32,046 nt of DNA. Source: Paenisporosarcina macmurdoensis (GTDB lineage: Bacteria > Bacillota > Bacilli > Bacillales_A > Planococcaceae). Below, in pieces: positions 14,498-21,913 of this stretch. A program made the translations under genes and the position numbers. The stretch's first letter is position 1; each line of letters begins with the position of its first letter. Below the pieces are notes generated by a model. That model was given only the letters and a program-made list of their open reading frames with translations. It was not told the DNA's origin and ran no database searches. The stretch covers positions 1-32,046 of the forward strand of contig NZ_JBHSRI010000010.1 of the NCBI RefSeq assembly GCF_042658845.1. The letters are read 5' to 3'.

Positions 14498-15277
14498 TTG
14501 CTAGGAATACTAAAGGAAGAAGATTTCAAAGTATTAAGAGCACCACTTGAATCAGGACGACAAAGACCATCTGCATTGGGAGGCGTTCTTGTAATGTCTA
14601 CCTTCATGCAAGCACTATTATTTGCTCTAGAATATTTTGTTGCAGGAGACTCAACAGTCTATCCGTATAAAGATGAAATTCTCACAGTGCATTTCTGGTT
14701 CACAGTGGGACTTATTGTGTTGTCTCTAATTTATGGAATACCAGCTATCTATAATAGAAGTGGTAGAATTCAATATTTGATATCTATTCTAGTATCTCAA
14801 AATTTGTTTTCTTTTTGTTTTTTTATAAGTGCACTATTTTTAATGGGGAAAGATGGAGATGAACAAGGGGTTACTTCGGAATCTCTCCTTAAATTCACCT
14901 ATATTACTCTAGCAATTGGGTTACTTATTTTTATTGTGACTTGTATCCGATTTTATCGATTATTGAAAAAAGGAGAATACCGAAAGGATTCTAAAAAAGG
15001 CGAGTTAAGAGCAAATTTTGAAGGTAAATCATACCTCCCAATGGCTAGTATTGTTGGACTAGGCTTCGTTTTTGTCATTCAATATATGGTGAGGCATTTA
15101 GCTATTGATGACATAAATATAATGGTAATTATTGTGATAGGTTTTGGTTTATTTTTTGTCATGCTCTTTGTATTGCCGGAGCAACTGGTCATTTTATATT
15201 GTAAGTATCGTTTCAAGAGCTTTAACTTTGATAAACGTGGGTATTTGGAACAAGCAGTCATAACTGAAGTTCATTAA
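14498..15277 (+). CDS. Six-helix membrane protein, tandem copy B2 (intact)
   Basis: GAGAGGGTG (14483-14491) suits TTG 14498, giving 259 residues starting MLGILKEEDFKVLRAPLESG. GTG 14489 would overlap that site. The fold and motifs are as in A2, including HFW at helix two and the LPEQLVILYCKYRF tail. It extends about 15 residues further (RGYLEQAVITEVH). Its stop codon abuts a truncated VOC gene, so the downstream edge of the duplicated block is here. Confidence 0.8.
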   Translation: MLGILKEEDFKVLRAPLESGRQRPSALGGVLVMSTFMQALLFALEYFVAGDSTVYPYKDEILTVHFWFTVGLIVLSLIYGIPAIYNRSGRIQYLISILVSQNLFSFCFFISALFLMGKDGDEQGVTSESLLKFTYITLAIGLLIFIVTCIRFYRLLKKGEYRKDSKKGELRANFEGKSYLPMASIVGLGFVFVIQYMVRHLAIDDINIMVIIVIGFGLFFVMLFVLPEQLVILYCKYRFKSFNFDKRGYLEQAVITEVH

Positions 15278-15282
15278 ATTTT

Positions 15283-15426
15283 GATGACGTAGCTAAAATT
15301 ATTGAGAACGGTGGCAAGGTCGCAATGGCCAAGTATGCTTTGCCTGGGATGGCTTGGCAAGGATACTACATGGATACCGAAGGCAACTTGTTTGGAATTC
15401 ACGAACCCAATGTCAACGCAAAGTAG
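15283..15426 (+). pseudogene. C-terminal fragment of a VOC (glyoxalase-fold) protein
   Basis: Directly after B2, 47 codons read DDVAKIIENGGKVAMAKYAL, then PGMAWQGYYMDTEGNLFGIH and a stop at 15424-15426. The pattern is the C-terminal metal-site strand of VOC-superfamily proteins (the E of DTEGN). No start and no N-terminal half are present, so the gene was cut when the membrane-gene block arrived or expanded. The intrinsic terminator of the old gene survives just downstream. Confidence 0.8.
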
Positions 15427-15446
15427 AATCCATGATAGATGAATAG

Positions 15447-15484
15447 AAATAAGGAAAGGTGAAATGATCTACCTTTCTTTATTT
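15447..15484 (+). terminator. Intrinsic terminator
   Basis: AAATAAGGAAAGGT (15447-15460) pairs with ACCTTTCTTTATTT (15471-15484), with one G-U pair. It is followed after a few bases by a T-run. Confidence 0.8.
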
Positions 15485-15515
15485 CTGATGTTTTTTTATC
15501 AACATTACTAATTTT

Positions 15516-15544
15516 TTGTTAATAAACGACTTCGTCTTTACATA
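15516..15544 (+). promoter_or_regulatory. Weak candidate promoter of the oxidoreductase gene
   Basis: TTGTTA, a 17-base spacer and TACATA. Only the -35 and the spacing are good. Confidence 0.3.
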
Positions 15545-15567
15545 CATATCAATTAGGAGGGATCCAA

Positions 15568-16602
15568 TTGCATATTAAAGTAGGTATTATCGGATGTGGC
15601 TCTATAGCTAGACATCGTCATGCCCCTGAATATAAAGCGAATCCATATGTAAGTGAAATTGTGTTTTTTGACAGAAATCCTGAACGAGCTAAAGGGCTAG
15701 CTATGTTGTTTGGTGGAAGTGTAGCTACTTCAGTAGATGATCTTTTAGACGACCCGACTATACAAATCATTAGCGATTGCTCATCTAATGAGTTTCATCA
15801 TATATTTTCAACGAAATCCCTAGAAGCGGGAAAGCATGTATTATGTGAAAAGCCAATTTCTTTATCCATTGAATTTGCGAACAAAATAGTCCAAGCCCAA
15901 AAGAAATCAGGAAAAAAATTGATGGTCGATCATAACCAACGATTTACCCAAGCACATATGAAGGCAAAAGAAATGCTTGAAAACGAAGAACTTGGCAAAG
16001 TCCTGACATTCAGAACAACTTTTGGACATGCCGGACCCGAACATTGGGGTGTAAATATGACAAACTCTACGTGGTTCTTTAAACATAATCGCTCTGCTCT
16101 TGGAGTGGGTGGTGATTTAGGTATTCATAAAATAGATTTATTGCACTATTTATTGGGTGATGAAATCGAACAAGTTAGCGCATTTCAAGGTGCACTTGAT
16201 AAAGTTGACGAAAACGGTAAGCCTATCGAAGTATGCGATAACATTGTATGTAGCCTAAAAACAAAACGAGGATATATTGGGACAGCTTCTTTTTCCTGGA
16301 CGTACTACGGTGAAGAAGACAATAGTACAATTTTCTATTGTGAAAAGGGAATCATGAAAATTTATCACAGTGATGAATATCAAATTGAAGTGATTACGAA
16401 AGATGGGGAAAGAGTAAAATATCAAATAGAATGCATGCAAACTAACGATCACCAAACAAGCAGTGGCGTGATCGATGCGTTCGTTGATAGTATACGACTT
16501 GATAAAGAACCTCTTGTTTCAGGAGAAGATGCATTAGCTTCACTGAAAGTCATCTTGGCAATTTTAAAAGCAGCAGAGACGAATACAGTTGTGACTATAT
16601 AA
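15568..16602 (+). CDS. Gfo/Idh/MocA-family NAD(P)-dependent oxidoreductase
   Basis: This 344-residue sugar or inositol dehydrogenase-like enzyme starts at TTG 15568 after AGGAGG. The N-terminal Rossmann domain carries GIIGCGSIA (residues 6-14). The family's EKP is at 94-96 (Lys95 is the catalytic or cofactor-contacting lysine). GGDLGIHKIDLLHY in the C-terminal domain supplies the conserved D and H. The substrate cannot be read from the sequence. There is no transporter or regulator next to it, so it appears to be a single-gene unit with its own terminator. Confidence 0.88.
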   Translation: MHIKVGIIGCGSIARHRHAPEYKANPYVSEIVFFDRNPERAKGLAMLFGGSVATSVDDLLDDPTIQIISDCSSNEFHHIFSTKSLEAGKHVLCEKPISLSIEFANKIVQAQKKSGKKLMVDHNQRFTQAHMKAKEMLENEELGKVLTFRTTFGHAGPEHWGVNMTNSTWFFKHNRSALGVGGDLGIHKIDLLHYLLGDEIEQVSAFQGALDKVDENGKPIEVCDNIVCSLKTKRGYIGTASFSWTYYGEEDNSTIFYCEKGIMKIYHSDEYQIEVITKDGERVKYQIECMQTNDHQTSSGVIDAFVDSIRLDKEPLVSGEDALASLKVILAILKAAETNTVVTI

Positions 16603-16646
16603 GAGATAGGTCTTTAAAGGATTTAGAAGTTTCATAACAGACTAAT

Positions 16647-16682
16647 AAATGCGCTTGGAGATCCATTTCTGAGTGCATTTTT
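16647..16682 (+). terminator. Terminator-like hairpin after the oxidoreductase
   Basis: AAATGC (16647-16652) pairs with GCATTT (16675-16680), with partial inner pairing and a short T-run. Confidence 0.5.
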
Positions 16683-16712
16683 CAATACAAAAACAACCAA
16701 TAACGCTTGATA

Positions 16713-16871
16713 TTTGAAATAGAAATCGATAAACCACTAACATCCATTGAGTTGTCACATCTCCCCGAACAATGTAAAGCAGAAGAAAAGCTTGATTGAG
16801 GATGAGTTTAACAAGGACCACGTATCAATACGGTGAAAAATAAAGGAATAGAATATTACCAGATTAAATAA
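16713..16871 (+). pseudogene. Frameshifted C-terminal gene fragment
   Basis: A protein-like frame (FEIEIDKPLTSIELSHLPEQ) breaks near 16797. It continues in other frames as EDEFNKDHVSI and KNKGIEYYQIK before TAA 16869-16871. Two frameshifts and no start indicate a decayed gene tail. The family is unknown. Confidence 0.4.
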
Positions 16872-16901
16872 AATGATAAGGGGAAGAAATGAGGTGATTG
16901 T

Positions 16902-17303
16902 ATGGTAGAAAAGCTAAGAAAAATGAAGATGAAAAATGCAGTATTAATGGGGCTTTGTTTTTACTTTTTGACCATCTTAATCAATGTACTTATTATTAGC
17001 GGAATTATTCCATTCACATGGGTTAATGGTGGACGGTCTGAATCCTTCGCTACTCAGCTACCAATATCTATTATCAATATCATGATCTCTTTTATTGGTG
17101 GAGTTTTTACACTAATTGTTGGCGGGAATTTATTATATAAATACAAAAGAGGAATAACCATTATATGTTGGTTTTTTGCTGTACTTTGGTCTTTTGGATT
17201 TATCCTACAATTGTTAGGAACACCTTTTGAAAAAATGGTGTGTTCATTCATATTGCTTCTTGGTGTTATCTCGAACTTGCGTATGGCGATTGAAAAAATA
17301 TAA
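16902..17303 (+). CDS. Four-helix membrane protein, 133 aa, unknown function
   Basis: GAGGTGATTGT precedes ATG 16902. A basic N-terminus (MVEKLRKMKMK) is followed by four hydrophobic segments at about residues 13-35, 54-76, 85-105 and 109-126. It resembles small integral membrane proteins common in Bacillales. No catalytic or binding motif is visible. It is convergent with ptsG, with the shared terminator region at 17354-17391 between them. Confidence 0.7.
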   Translation: MVEKLRKMKMKNAVLMGLCFYFLTILINVLIISGIIPFTWVNGGRSESFATQLPISIINIMISFIGGVFTLIVGGNLLYKYKRGITIICWFFAVLWSFGFILQLLGTPFEKMVCSFILLLGVISNLRMAIEKI

Positions 17304-17346
17304 ATGAACACGAAAGATCAAGGGATTCTTACTCGCAAATCTTGAT

Positions 17347-17396
17347 TAATAAAAACCCCGTGTCAGCTAATATTTTCGCTGACACGGGGTTATATT
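17347..17396 (-). terminator. Intrinsic terminator of ptsG (probably bidirectional)
   Basis: AACCCCGTGTCAGC (17354-17367) and GCTGACACGGGGTT (17378-17391) form a perfect 14-bp stem, followed on the minus strand by a T-run. Confidence 0.92.
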
Positions 17397-17404
17397 TTTA
17401 CAAT

Positions 17405-19474
17405 TTAGTTGTTTCCATCAGTAATCTCAACAATGTCTTTATCATTCGCAACAACATTGCCAGATTTCGTGATTTTCACAGCTTGTCCAGCTTCCAAATT
17501 CGTAAAGACGATTGGAGTGATAATAGACGGTGCGTTCTTTTCTACATAATCTAAATCTACTTCCATCAAGATTTGACCTTGTTGTACGAGGTCACCTTGT
17601 TCAACTCTAGAAGTAAATCCTTCACCTTTCAGCTTAACGGTATCAATCCCGATGTGGATCAGGATTTCTGTGCCGTTATCTGCTACGAGGCCAATCGCAT
17701 GTTTAGTAGGGAAAACAGTTACGACTTTACCGTTTACAGGTGAAACGACTTTACCATCTGTAGGTTTAATTGCAAACCCGTCGCCTACCATTTTGCCCGA
17801 GAACACTTGGTCAGGAACGTCGGTAATTGGTAAGATTTCGCCTGTTAGAGGGCTACTGAACTCAAGTGCAGCCATGTTAACAGCAGCATCTTCAGTTTCG
17901 TTTACTTGCTTAACCGTTTTCGGTACGTTTTCTTTCGAACGTGGAGCTTTACCATTCATAATATCTTGCATTTGCCCACGCAGACTGTCTGAAACGGGTC
18001 CGAAAATAGCTTGGATATTGTTGCCGACTTCCATAACACCAGAAGCGCCAAGTTTTTTCAATCTCTTTTTATCTACATGTTCTTTATCGTTTACACTGAC
18101 ACGTAGACGTGTGATACATGCATCAAGGTTGGCGATGTTTTCTTTTCCACCCATTGCTGCAAGAATTTCATAAGGAAGATCGTCAATTACTTCGTTCGTA
18201 TCATCGTCAGCATCGTCTTCTTCACGACCAGGAGTCATCAAGTTGAACTTCTGGATAGCAAAACGGAAACCAAAGTAATAGATGACCGCGAAGACTAGTC
18301 CTACAATGATTACCCAGAACCATTCAGTTCTGCCTGGCATAACACCGAAGAGCAGGAAGTCGATTAGACCACCAGAGAAGGTCATACCGATTTTAACGTC
18401 AAGTAAGTGCATCGTCATAAACGATAGTCCTGCGAAAACCGCATGGATACCGAATAATACGGGTGCTACAAACAAGAACGAGAATTCAAGTGGTTCAGTA
18501 ATTCCTGTTAGGAATGAAGTAAGAGCACCAGACGCCATGATACCGCCTACAAGCTTCTTCTTCTCAGGACGAGCAGTATGATAAATAGCAAGTGCTGCTG
18601 CAGGAAGACCGAACATCATGAACGGGAATTTACCCGTCATAAAGGTACCAGCAGTGAACTCTGTACCATCTTGTAATTGAGCAAAGAAAATACGTTGGTC
18701 GCCACGGAAGATATCTCCTGCAGCATTTGTATACGTACCAAATTCAAACCAAAATGGAGAATAGAAAATATGGTGCAATCCAAATGGGATTAAAGATCGT
18801 TCAACTAACCCGAATACGAAAGCTGCAAGTGTGCGGTTTGTTTCCAACATGAAATGTGATAATGTATTCAAGCCACTTTGAGCGAATGGCCAAACCATGA
18901 ACATCACGATACCAAGTAAAACTGCTGAGAAAGCGGTAACAATTGGGACGAAACGCTTTCCTGCAAAGAATCCAAGGAACTGCGGCAATTGAATATTGTA
19001 AAACTTATTGTATAGAAAAGCCGCTAAAACACCGACAATAATACCACCAAAGACACCCGTTTGAAGAGTGGGAGTACCTAAGACGGTGGCATAAGCAGGG
19101 GATTCAGTAACCATCTCTGGCGTTATATTGCCAATGGCTTTCATGGTGACATTCATAATCAAATACCCGATAATAGCTGCGAGACCAGCTACACCGTCAC
19201 CACCTGCCAGTCCGATCGCTACCCCGACAGCAAACAGCAATGGTAGATTATCAAATACGACTCCACCAGCTTGAGCCATGATGTACAACAACTTTTGAAT
19301 CCAGTCAGCACCCATGAATGGCACTGCTTCAATAAAGGTATCTTGTGCAAAGCTTGTACCAAATGCTAGCAGAATACCTGCTGCAGGCAAAAGGGCTACC
19401 GGAAGCATTAACGCTTTTCCGACCTTTTGCATAACGCCAAATAAATTAGATGATTTAGCCGTTTTAGTTGACAT
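17405..19474 (-). CDS. ptsG: Glucose-specific PTS transporter, EIICBA (PtsG)
   Basis: This 689-residue protein takes up and phosphorylates glucose. The N-terminal EIIC membrane domain includes GITEPLEF. EIIB (about 430-505) has phospho-Cys453 in NLDACITRLRV. The C-terminal EIIA (about 535-685) has H592 in KHAIGLV and phospho-His607 in ILIHIGIDTV. Domain order and length match B. subtilis PtsG. AAAGGAGG lies 11 bases before ATG 19474, and the alternative TTG 19483 is too close to it. Expression is expected to depend on the antiterminator GlcT acting on the leader. Confidence 0.95.
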   Translation of the reverse strand: MSTKTAKSSNLFGVMQKVGKALMLPVALLPAAGILLAFGTSFAQDTFIEAVPFMGADWIQKLLYIMAQAGGVVFDNLPLLFAVGVAIGLAGGDGVAGLAAIIGYLIMNVTMKAIGNITPEMVTESPAYATVLGTPTLQTGVFGGIIVGVLAAFLYNKFYNIQLPQFLGFFAGKRFVPIVTAFSAVLLGIVMFMVWPFAQSGLNTLSHFMLETNRTLAAFVFGLVERSLIPFGLHHIFYSPFWFEFGTYTNAAGDIFRGDQRIFFAQLQDGTEFTAGTFMTGKFPFMMFGLPAAALAIYHTARPEKKKLVGGIMASGALTSFLTGITEPLEFSFLFVAPVLFGIHAVFAGLSFMTMHLLDVKIGMTFSGGLIDFLLFGVMPGRTEWFWVIIVGLVFAVIYYFGFRFAIQKFNLMTPGREEDDADDDTNEVIDDLPYEILAAMGGKENIANLDACITRLRVSVNDKEHVDKKRLKKLGASGVMEVGNNIQAIFGPVSDSLRGQMQDIMNGKAPRSKENVPKTVKQVNETEDAAVNMAALEFSSPLTGEILPITDVPDQVFSGKMVGDGFAIKPTDGKVVSPVNGKVVTVFPTKHAIGLVADNGTEILIHIGIDTVKLKGEGFTSRVEQGDLVQQGQILMEVDLDYVEKNAPSIITPIVFTNLEAGQAVKITKSGNVVANDKDIVEITDGNN

Positions 19475-19540
19475 GACAATCAATTCCTCCTTTATACATA
19501 AGTTTTGATGAGTGAAAGCAAGTATTGAATAAGCGCAAAA

Positions 19541-19625
19541 TAAAAAGGCATGAGTAGAAAAGACAAAGTTAAAAAAGGGAGAAATTCCCCTCGGATTTAA
19601 CCAGGAATCTTTTCATACTCATGCC
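19541..19625 (-). terminator. Leader terminator of ptsG, GlcT-controlled
   Basis: On the minus strand GGCATGAGTA (19625-19616) pairs with TACTCATGCC (19556-19547), followed by TTTTTATTTT. The long loop contains further pairing (CCGAGGGGAATT/AATTTCTCCC-like). It overlaps the antiterminator below, so the two folds exclude each other. Confidence 0.85.
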
Positions 19626-19643
19626 TGATCGAATCAGTAACAC
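19612..19643 (-). promoter_or_regulatory. Ribonucleic antiterminator (RAT) for GlcT
   Basis: On the minus strand, GTTACTGATTCGATCAGGCA runs into the first arm of the terminator. The imperfect ACTGATTCGATCAG-type hairpin overlapping the terminator arm is the layout known for the ptsG leader of Bacillus. Confidence 0.8.
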
Positions 19644-19654
19644 GTATGGTTGAT

Positions 19655-20497
19655 TTAGGATTTATTTATTAAGCGTTGGAGATGAATCGTCAAATATAGG
19701 ACTTCAGCTTCATCTACCGGCTTATTCAATTGGTTTTGCATCACTTTTATTAGCTTCCAAGCAAGATTATAGCATACAGGGTATTCGTTTTTCAACAATT
19801 CCTCTAGCTTATTCTCTTCTCCAATGGCTTGACCTTGGTGAGCGCGGTCAATAGCTCGGTGCAGGTGCTGAATTAGACGATGATAATCGACATCGTCCTT
19901 TTTCAATTGAATCGTAAGGTTTTTTTCGATAATTTCAACGAGTTGTGAAATTAACAGGTTGTAACGGTTGATGTCACGCAATGATTTATCTGAAACCGCA
20001 CTATGGATATGAAGTGCGATAAAGCCGATTTCCCCATCTGGGAAGGCGATATCCATCCAATCTTCCACTTTTTTTACGACGCCTTTTGCGACTTGATATT
20101 CTTTTGGATACAAGGCCTCAATTTCATATATAAACGGATTGGAGAATTGCATGTCTTTTTTCGCTCGGTTGATGGCGAAGGCAAGGTGGTCTGTCAATGC
20201 CACATGAATATGCTCATTCAGTTCTTTGCCCATTTGTTCTTCCACAAACAGAAGCAGTTCATGGATAAAGATGATTAAGTTTTCTTCAATATGAGGGAGC
20301 AGGTTGACGTATTGTTCCTTTTCTTTTTCATCCTTCAATAAAAACGTTTTATCCGCTTTATCAAAAGAGATAGGATCTCCTTTATTGGTGTTGAACCCTA
20401 TACCTTTTCCAATCAATACTACTTCTTTATACGTATCATGAACGGCAATTACCACATTATTGTTTAGTACTTTCTCAATGGTCAATATCTGTTTCAT
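19655..20497 (-). CDS. glcT: GlcT, BglG/SacY-family transcriptional antiterminator
   Basis: This 280-residue RNA-binding antiterminator has an N-terminal CAT domain (residues 1-60) and two PTS regulation domains. PRD histidines are visible at H104 (ALTDHLAF) and H163 (FIALHIH) in PRD1, and at H213 (QHLHRAID) and H272 (YLTIHLQR) in PRD2. Phosphorylation by PtsG is expected to inactivate it when glucose is absent. GGAGG five bases before ATG 20497 sets the start. The upstream in-frame extension to 20551 lacks a ribosome site. The ptsG promoter appears to lie within its last codons. Confidence 0.92.
   Translation of the reverse strand: MKQILTIEKVLNNNVVIAVHDTYKEVVLIGKGIGFNTNKGDPISFDKADKTFLLKDEKEKEQYVNLLPHIEENLIIFIHELLLFVEEQMGKELNEHIHVALTDHLAFAINRAKKDMQFSNPFIYEIEALYPKEYQVAKGVVKKVEDWMDIAFPDGEIGFIALHIHSAVSDKSLRDINRYNLLISQLVEIIEKNLTIQLKKDDVDYHRLIQHLHRAIDRAHQGQAIGEENKLEELLKNEYPVCYNLAWKLIKVMQNQLNKPVDEAEVLYLTIHLQRLINKS
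19666..19693 (-). promoter_or_regulatory. Probable ptsG promoter inside the 3' end of glcT
   Basis: On the minus strand, TTGACG (19693-19688), a 16-base spacer and TAATAA (19671-19666). Transcription would start near the glcT stop codon, just upstream of the RAT. Confidence 0.55.
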
Positions 20498-20589
20498 GTC
20501 AACCTCCATCCGCCGTCTGGTCTCTATTTTCTGCCAGATTGACTTGCGCAAACGGACATTGTTACTTCTACACTCGATATGTTACTTTC

Positions 20590-20618
20590 ATTATATTCAA
20601 TAAATACGTTTAATCATA
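20590..20618 (-). promoter_or_regulatory. Possible glcT promoter
   Basis: On the minus strand a perfect TATAAT -10 (20595-20590) lies about 95 bases before the glcT start. The -35 region (TATGAT/ATGATT) is poor. Confidence 0.4.
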
Positions 20619-20752
20619 CTGGGAAGTTGTTGAGAAATAGAACTTTTCACCTTTATCTTTTATTATATAGGTACACTCTCAAAGAGCCGTGCCATTCTAT
20701 CATTCCACAACAGAAATCAAATTGTAAGTTTTATTATGTTTTTGTGCATTCA

Positions 20753-20781
20753 TTGAGTTTAGAAATAGCTAAGCGTATACT
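20753..20781 (+). promoter_or_regulatory. Promoter of the HAD phosphatase gene
   Basis: TTGAGT (20753-20758), a 17-base spacer and TATACT (20776-20781), 40 bases before the TTG start. This is a good sigma-A-type match. Confidence 0.65.
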
Positions 20782-20821
20782 TGCTACATAAATTCGATTT
20801 ACATTATTAGGAGGAAATATT

Positions 20822-21685
20822 TTGGTAGTAAAACCTAAAGCGATATTTTTAGACATGGACGGAACCATCTTAAACCATCATAACAAGGTAAGCATTCACA
20901 CGAAAGAAATCATAGACGACCTGCGAAACGAAGGGATTTTCGTTTTTATTGCGACTGGCAGAAACGCTACGGAATTAAGAGAAATGCTACCTGAAGGATT
21001 TGAGGTAGACGCAATTATCACGGCTAACGGCATGGCCGGCTATATCGGAGAAGAAGTAGTATTCGAACATTCACTATCACGTGAACTAGTGGAAACCATC
21101 ATTGAGAAAGCTCGGGAAAGTGAAGTATATTATGAACTTTTCCCATACGGCGAATCTCGAATGGTGTTACAGCAAGATAAAGATTATGTGTTAAATGAAA
21201 TGAGAGAGCCAAAACCAGAAAGCGTAGAAATTAATGAGTGGATTTCACGCCAAAAAGCAATTAATGAAGAAATTCAGTGGACAGAAGAAATAACAGGAAC
21301 TCAATTTTCGAAGTTCTATTTCTTCTCAAGAACTAAAGAGGCAATCAATAACTGGAAAATGGAACTTGAGCAGCTTCAGAAAGAAATTCCATTCACAATG
21401 ACGCCTTCTTCTAGCCACAATGCTGAAGTGATGGTCGATAATGTCAGTAAAGCATCAGGCATCGAACAAATGTTAGAGCGCTTTGATTTAACTGGCTGTG
21501 AAACGTTAGCCATTGGCGACAGTGACAACGATCTGAAAATGTTCGAGTTTGTCAGCCACGCGGTAGCAATGAAAAATGCCCCGGATCACGTTAAAGAAGC
21601 TGCTGATGACGTAACGGAATTTACTTGTGATGAAGATGGGGTTTATCATTACCTTAAAACGAATGTCTTGGCGCTGAAAATTTAG
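20822..21685 (+). CDS. Cof-type HAD-IIB sugar-phosphate phosphatase
   Basis: This 287-residue haloacid-dehalogenase phosphatase is of the Cof/YidA type. Motif I is DMDGT (residues 11-15, D11 nucleophile and D13 acid/base). Motif II is the T of ATGRN (44-48). Motif III is K210 (NVSKASGI), and motif IV is GDSDND (232-237). A type IIB cap lies between motifs II and III. AGGAGG (20809-20814) precedes TTG 20822 by seven bases. The substrate is probably a phosphosugar, but this cannot be read. A decayed partial second copy lies beyond the next gene (24741-25290). Confidence 0.88.
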   Translation: MVVKPKAIFLDMDGTILNHHNKVSIHTKEIIDDLRNEGIFVFIATGRNATELREMLPEGFEVDAIITANGMAGYIGEEVVFEHSLSRELVETIIEKARESEVYYELFPYGESRMVLQQDKDYVLNEMREPKPESVEINEWISRQKAINEEIQWTEEITGTQFSKFYFFSRTKEAINNWKMELEQLQKEIPFTMTPSSSHNAEVMVDNVSKASGIEQMLERFDLTGCETLAIGDSDNDLKMFEFVSHAVAMKNAPDHVKEAADDVTEFTCDEDGVYHYLKTNVLALKI

Positions 21686-21793
21686 TAGTACTATCTACAG
21701 TTTCTTTCGTAGGGAAAAACCATCTATTTAGTAGGATCATCGCAGGTATGAAGTGCCGCATGGTTGTTTTCAAGTAAAAGAATTATATATATA

Positions 21794-21832
21794 TAGTAGA
21801 ACCTCATTCGCTACTGGAATGAGGTTCTACTA
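21794..21832 (+). terminator. Stem-loop after the HAD gene
   Basis: TAGTAGAACCTCATT (21794-21808) pairs perfectly with AATGAGGTTCTACTA (21818-21832). The T-run is weak, so termination efficiency is uncertain. Confidence 0.6.
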
Positions 21833-21913
21833 TACTTAAGGGAAGTACCTGATTGATAGGAATAACTTTGCAGGTTTTATACATAATAAGCCGCTAAAAA
21901 AGGAGACAATTAA

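Larger units (their letters stand above)
13560..15277 (+). repeat. Tandem duplication, unit 2 (leader, gene A, gene B)
   Basis: Second unit, homologous to 11827-13559. Both of its membrane-protein genes are intact. Confidence 0.85.

Noticed and set aside
17652..18581. Plus-strand open frames opposite ptsG
   Set aside because: Shadows of the minus-strand PTS gene without their own start signals.
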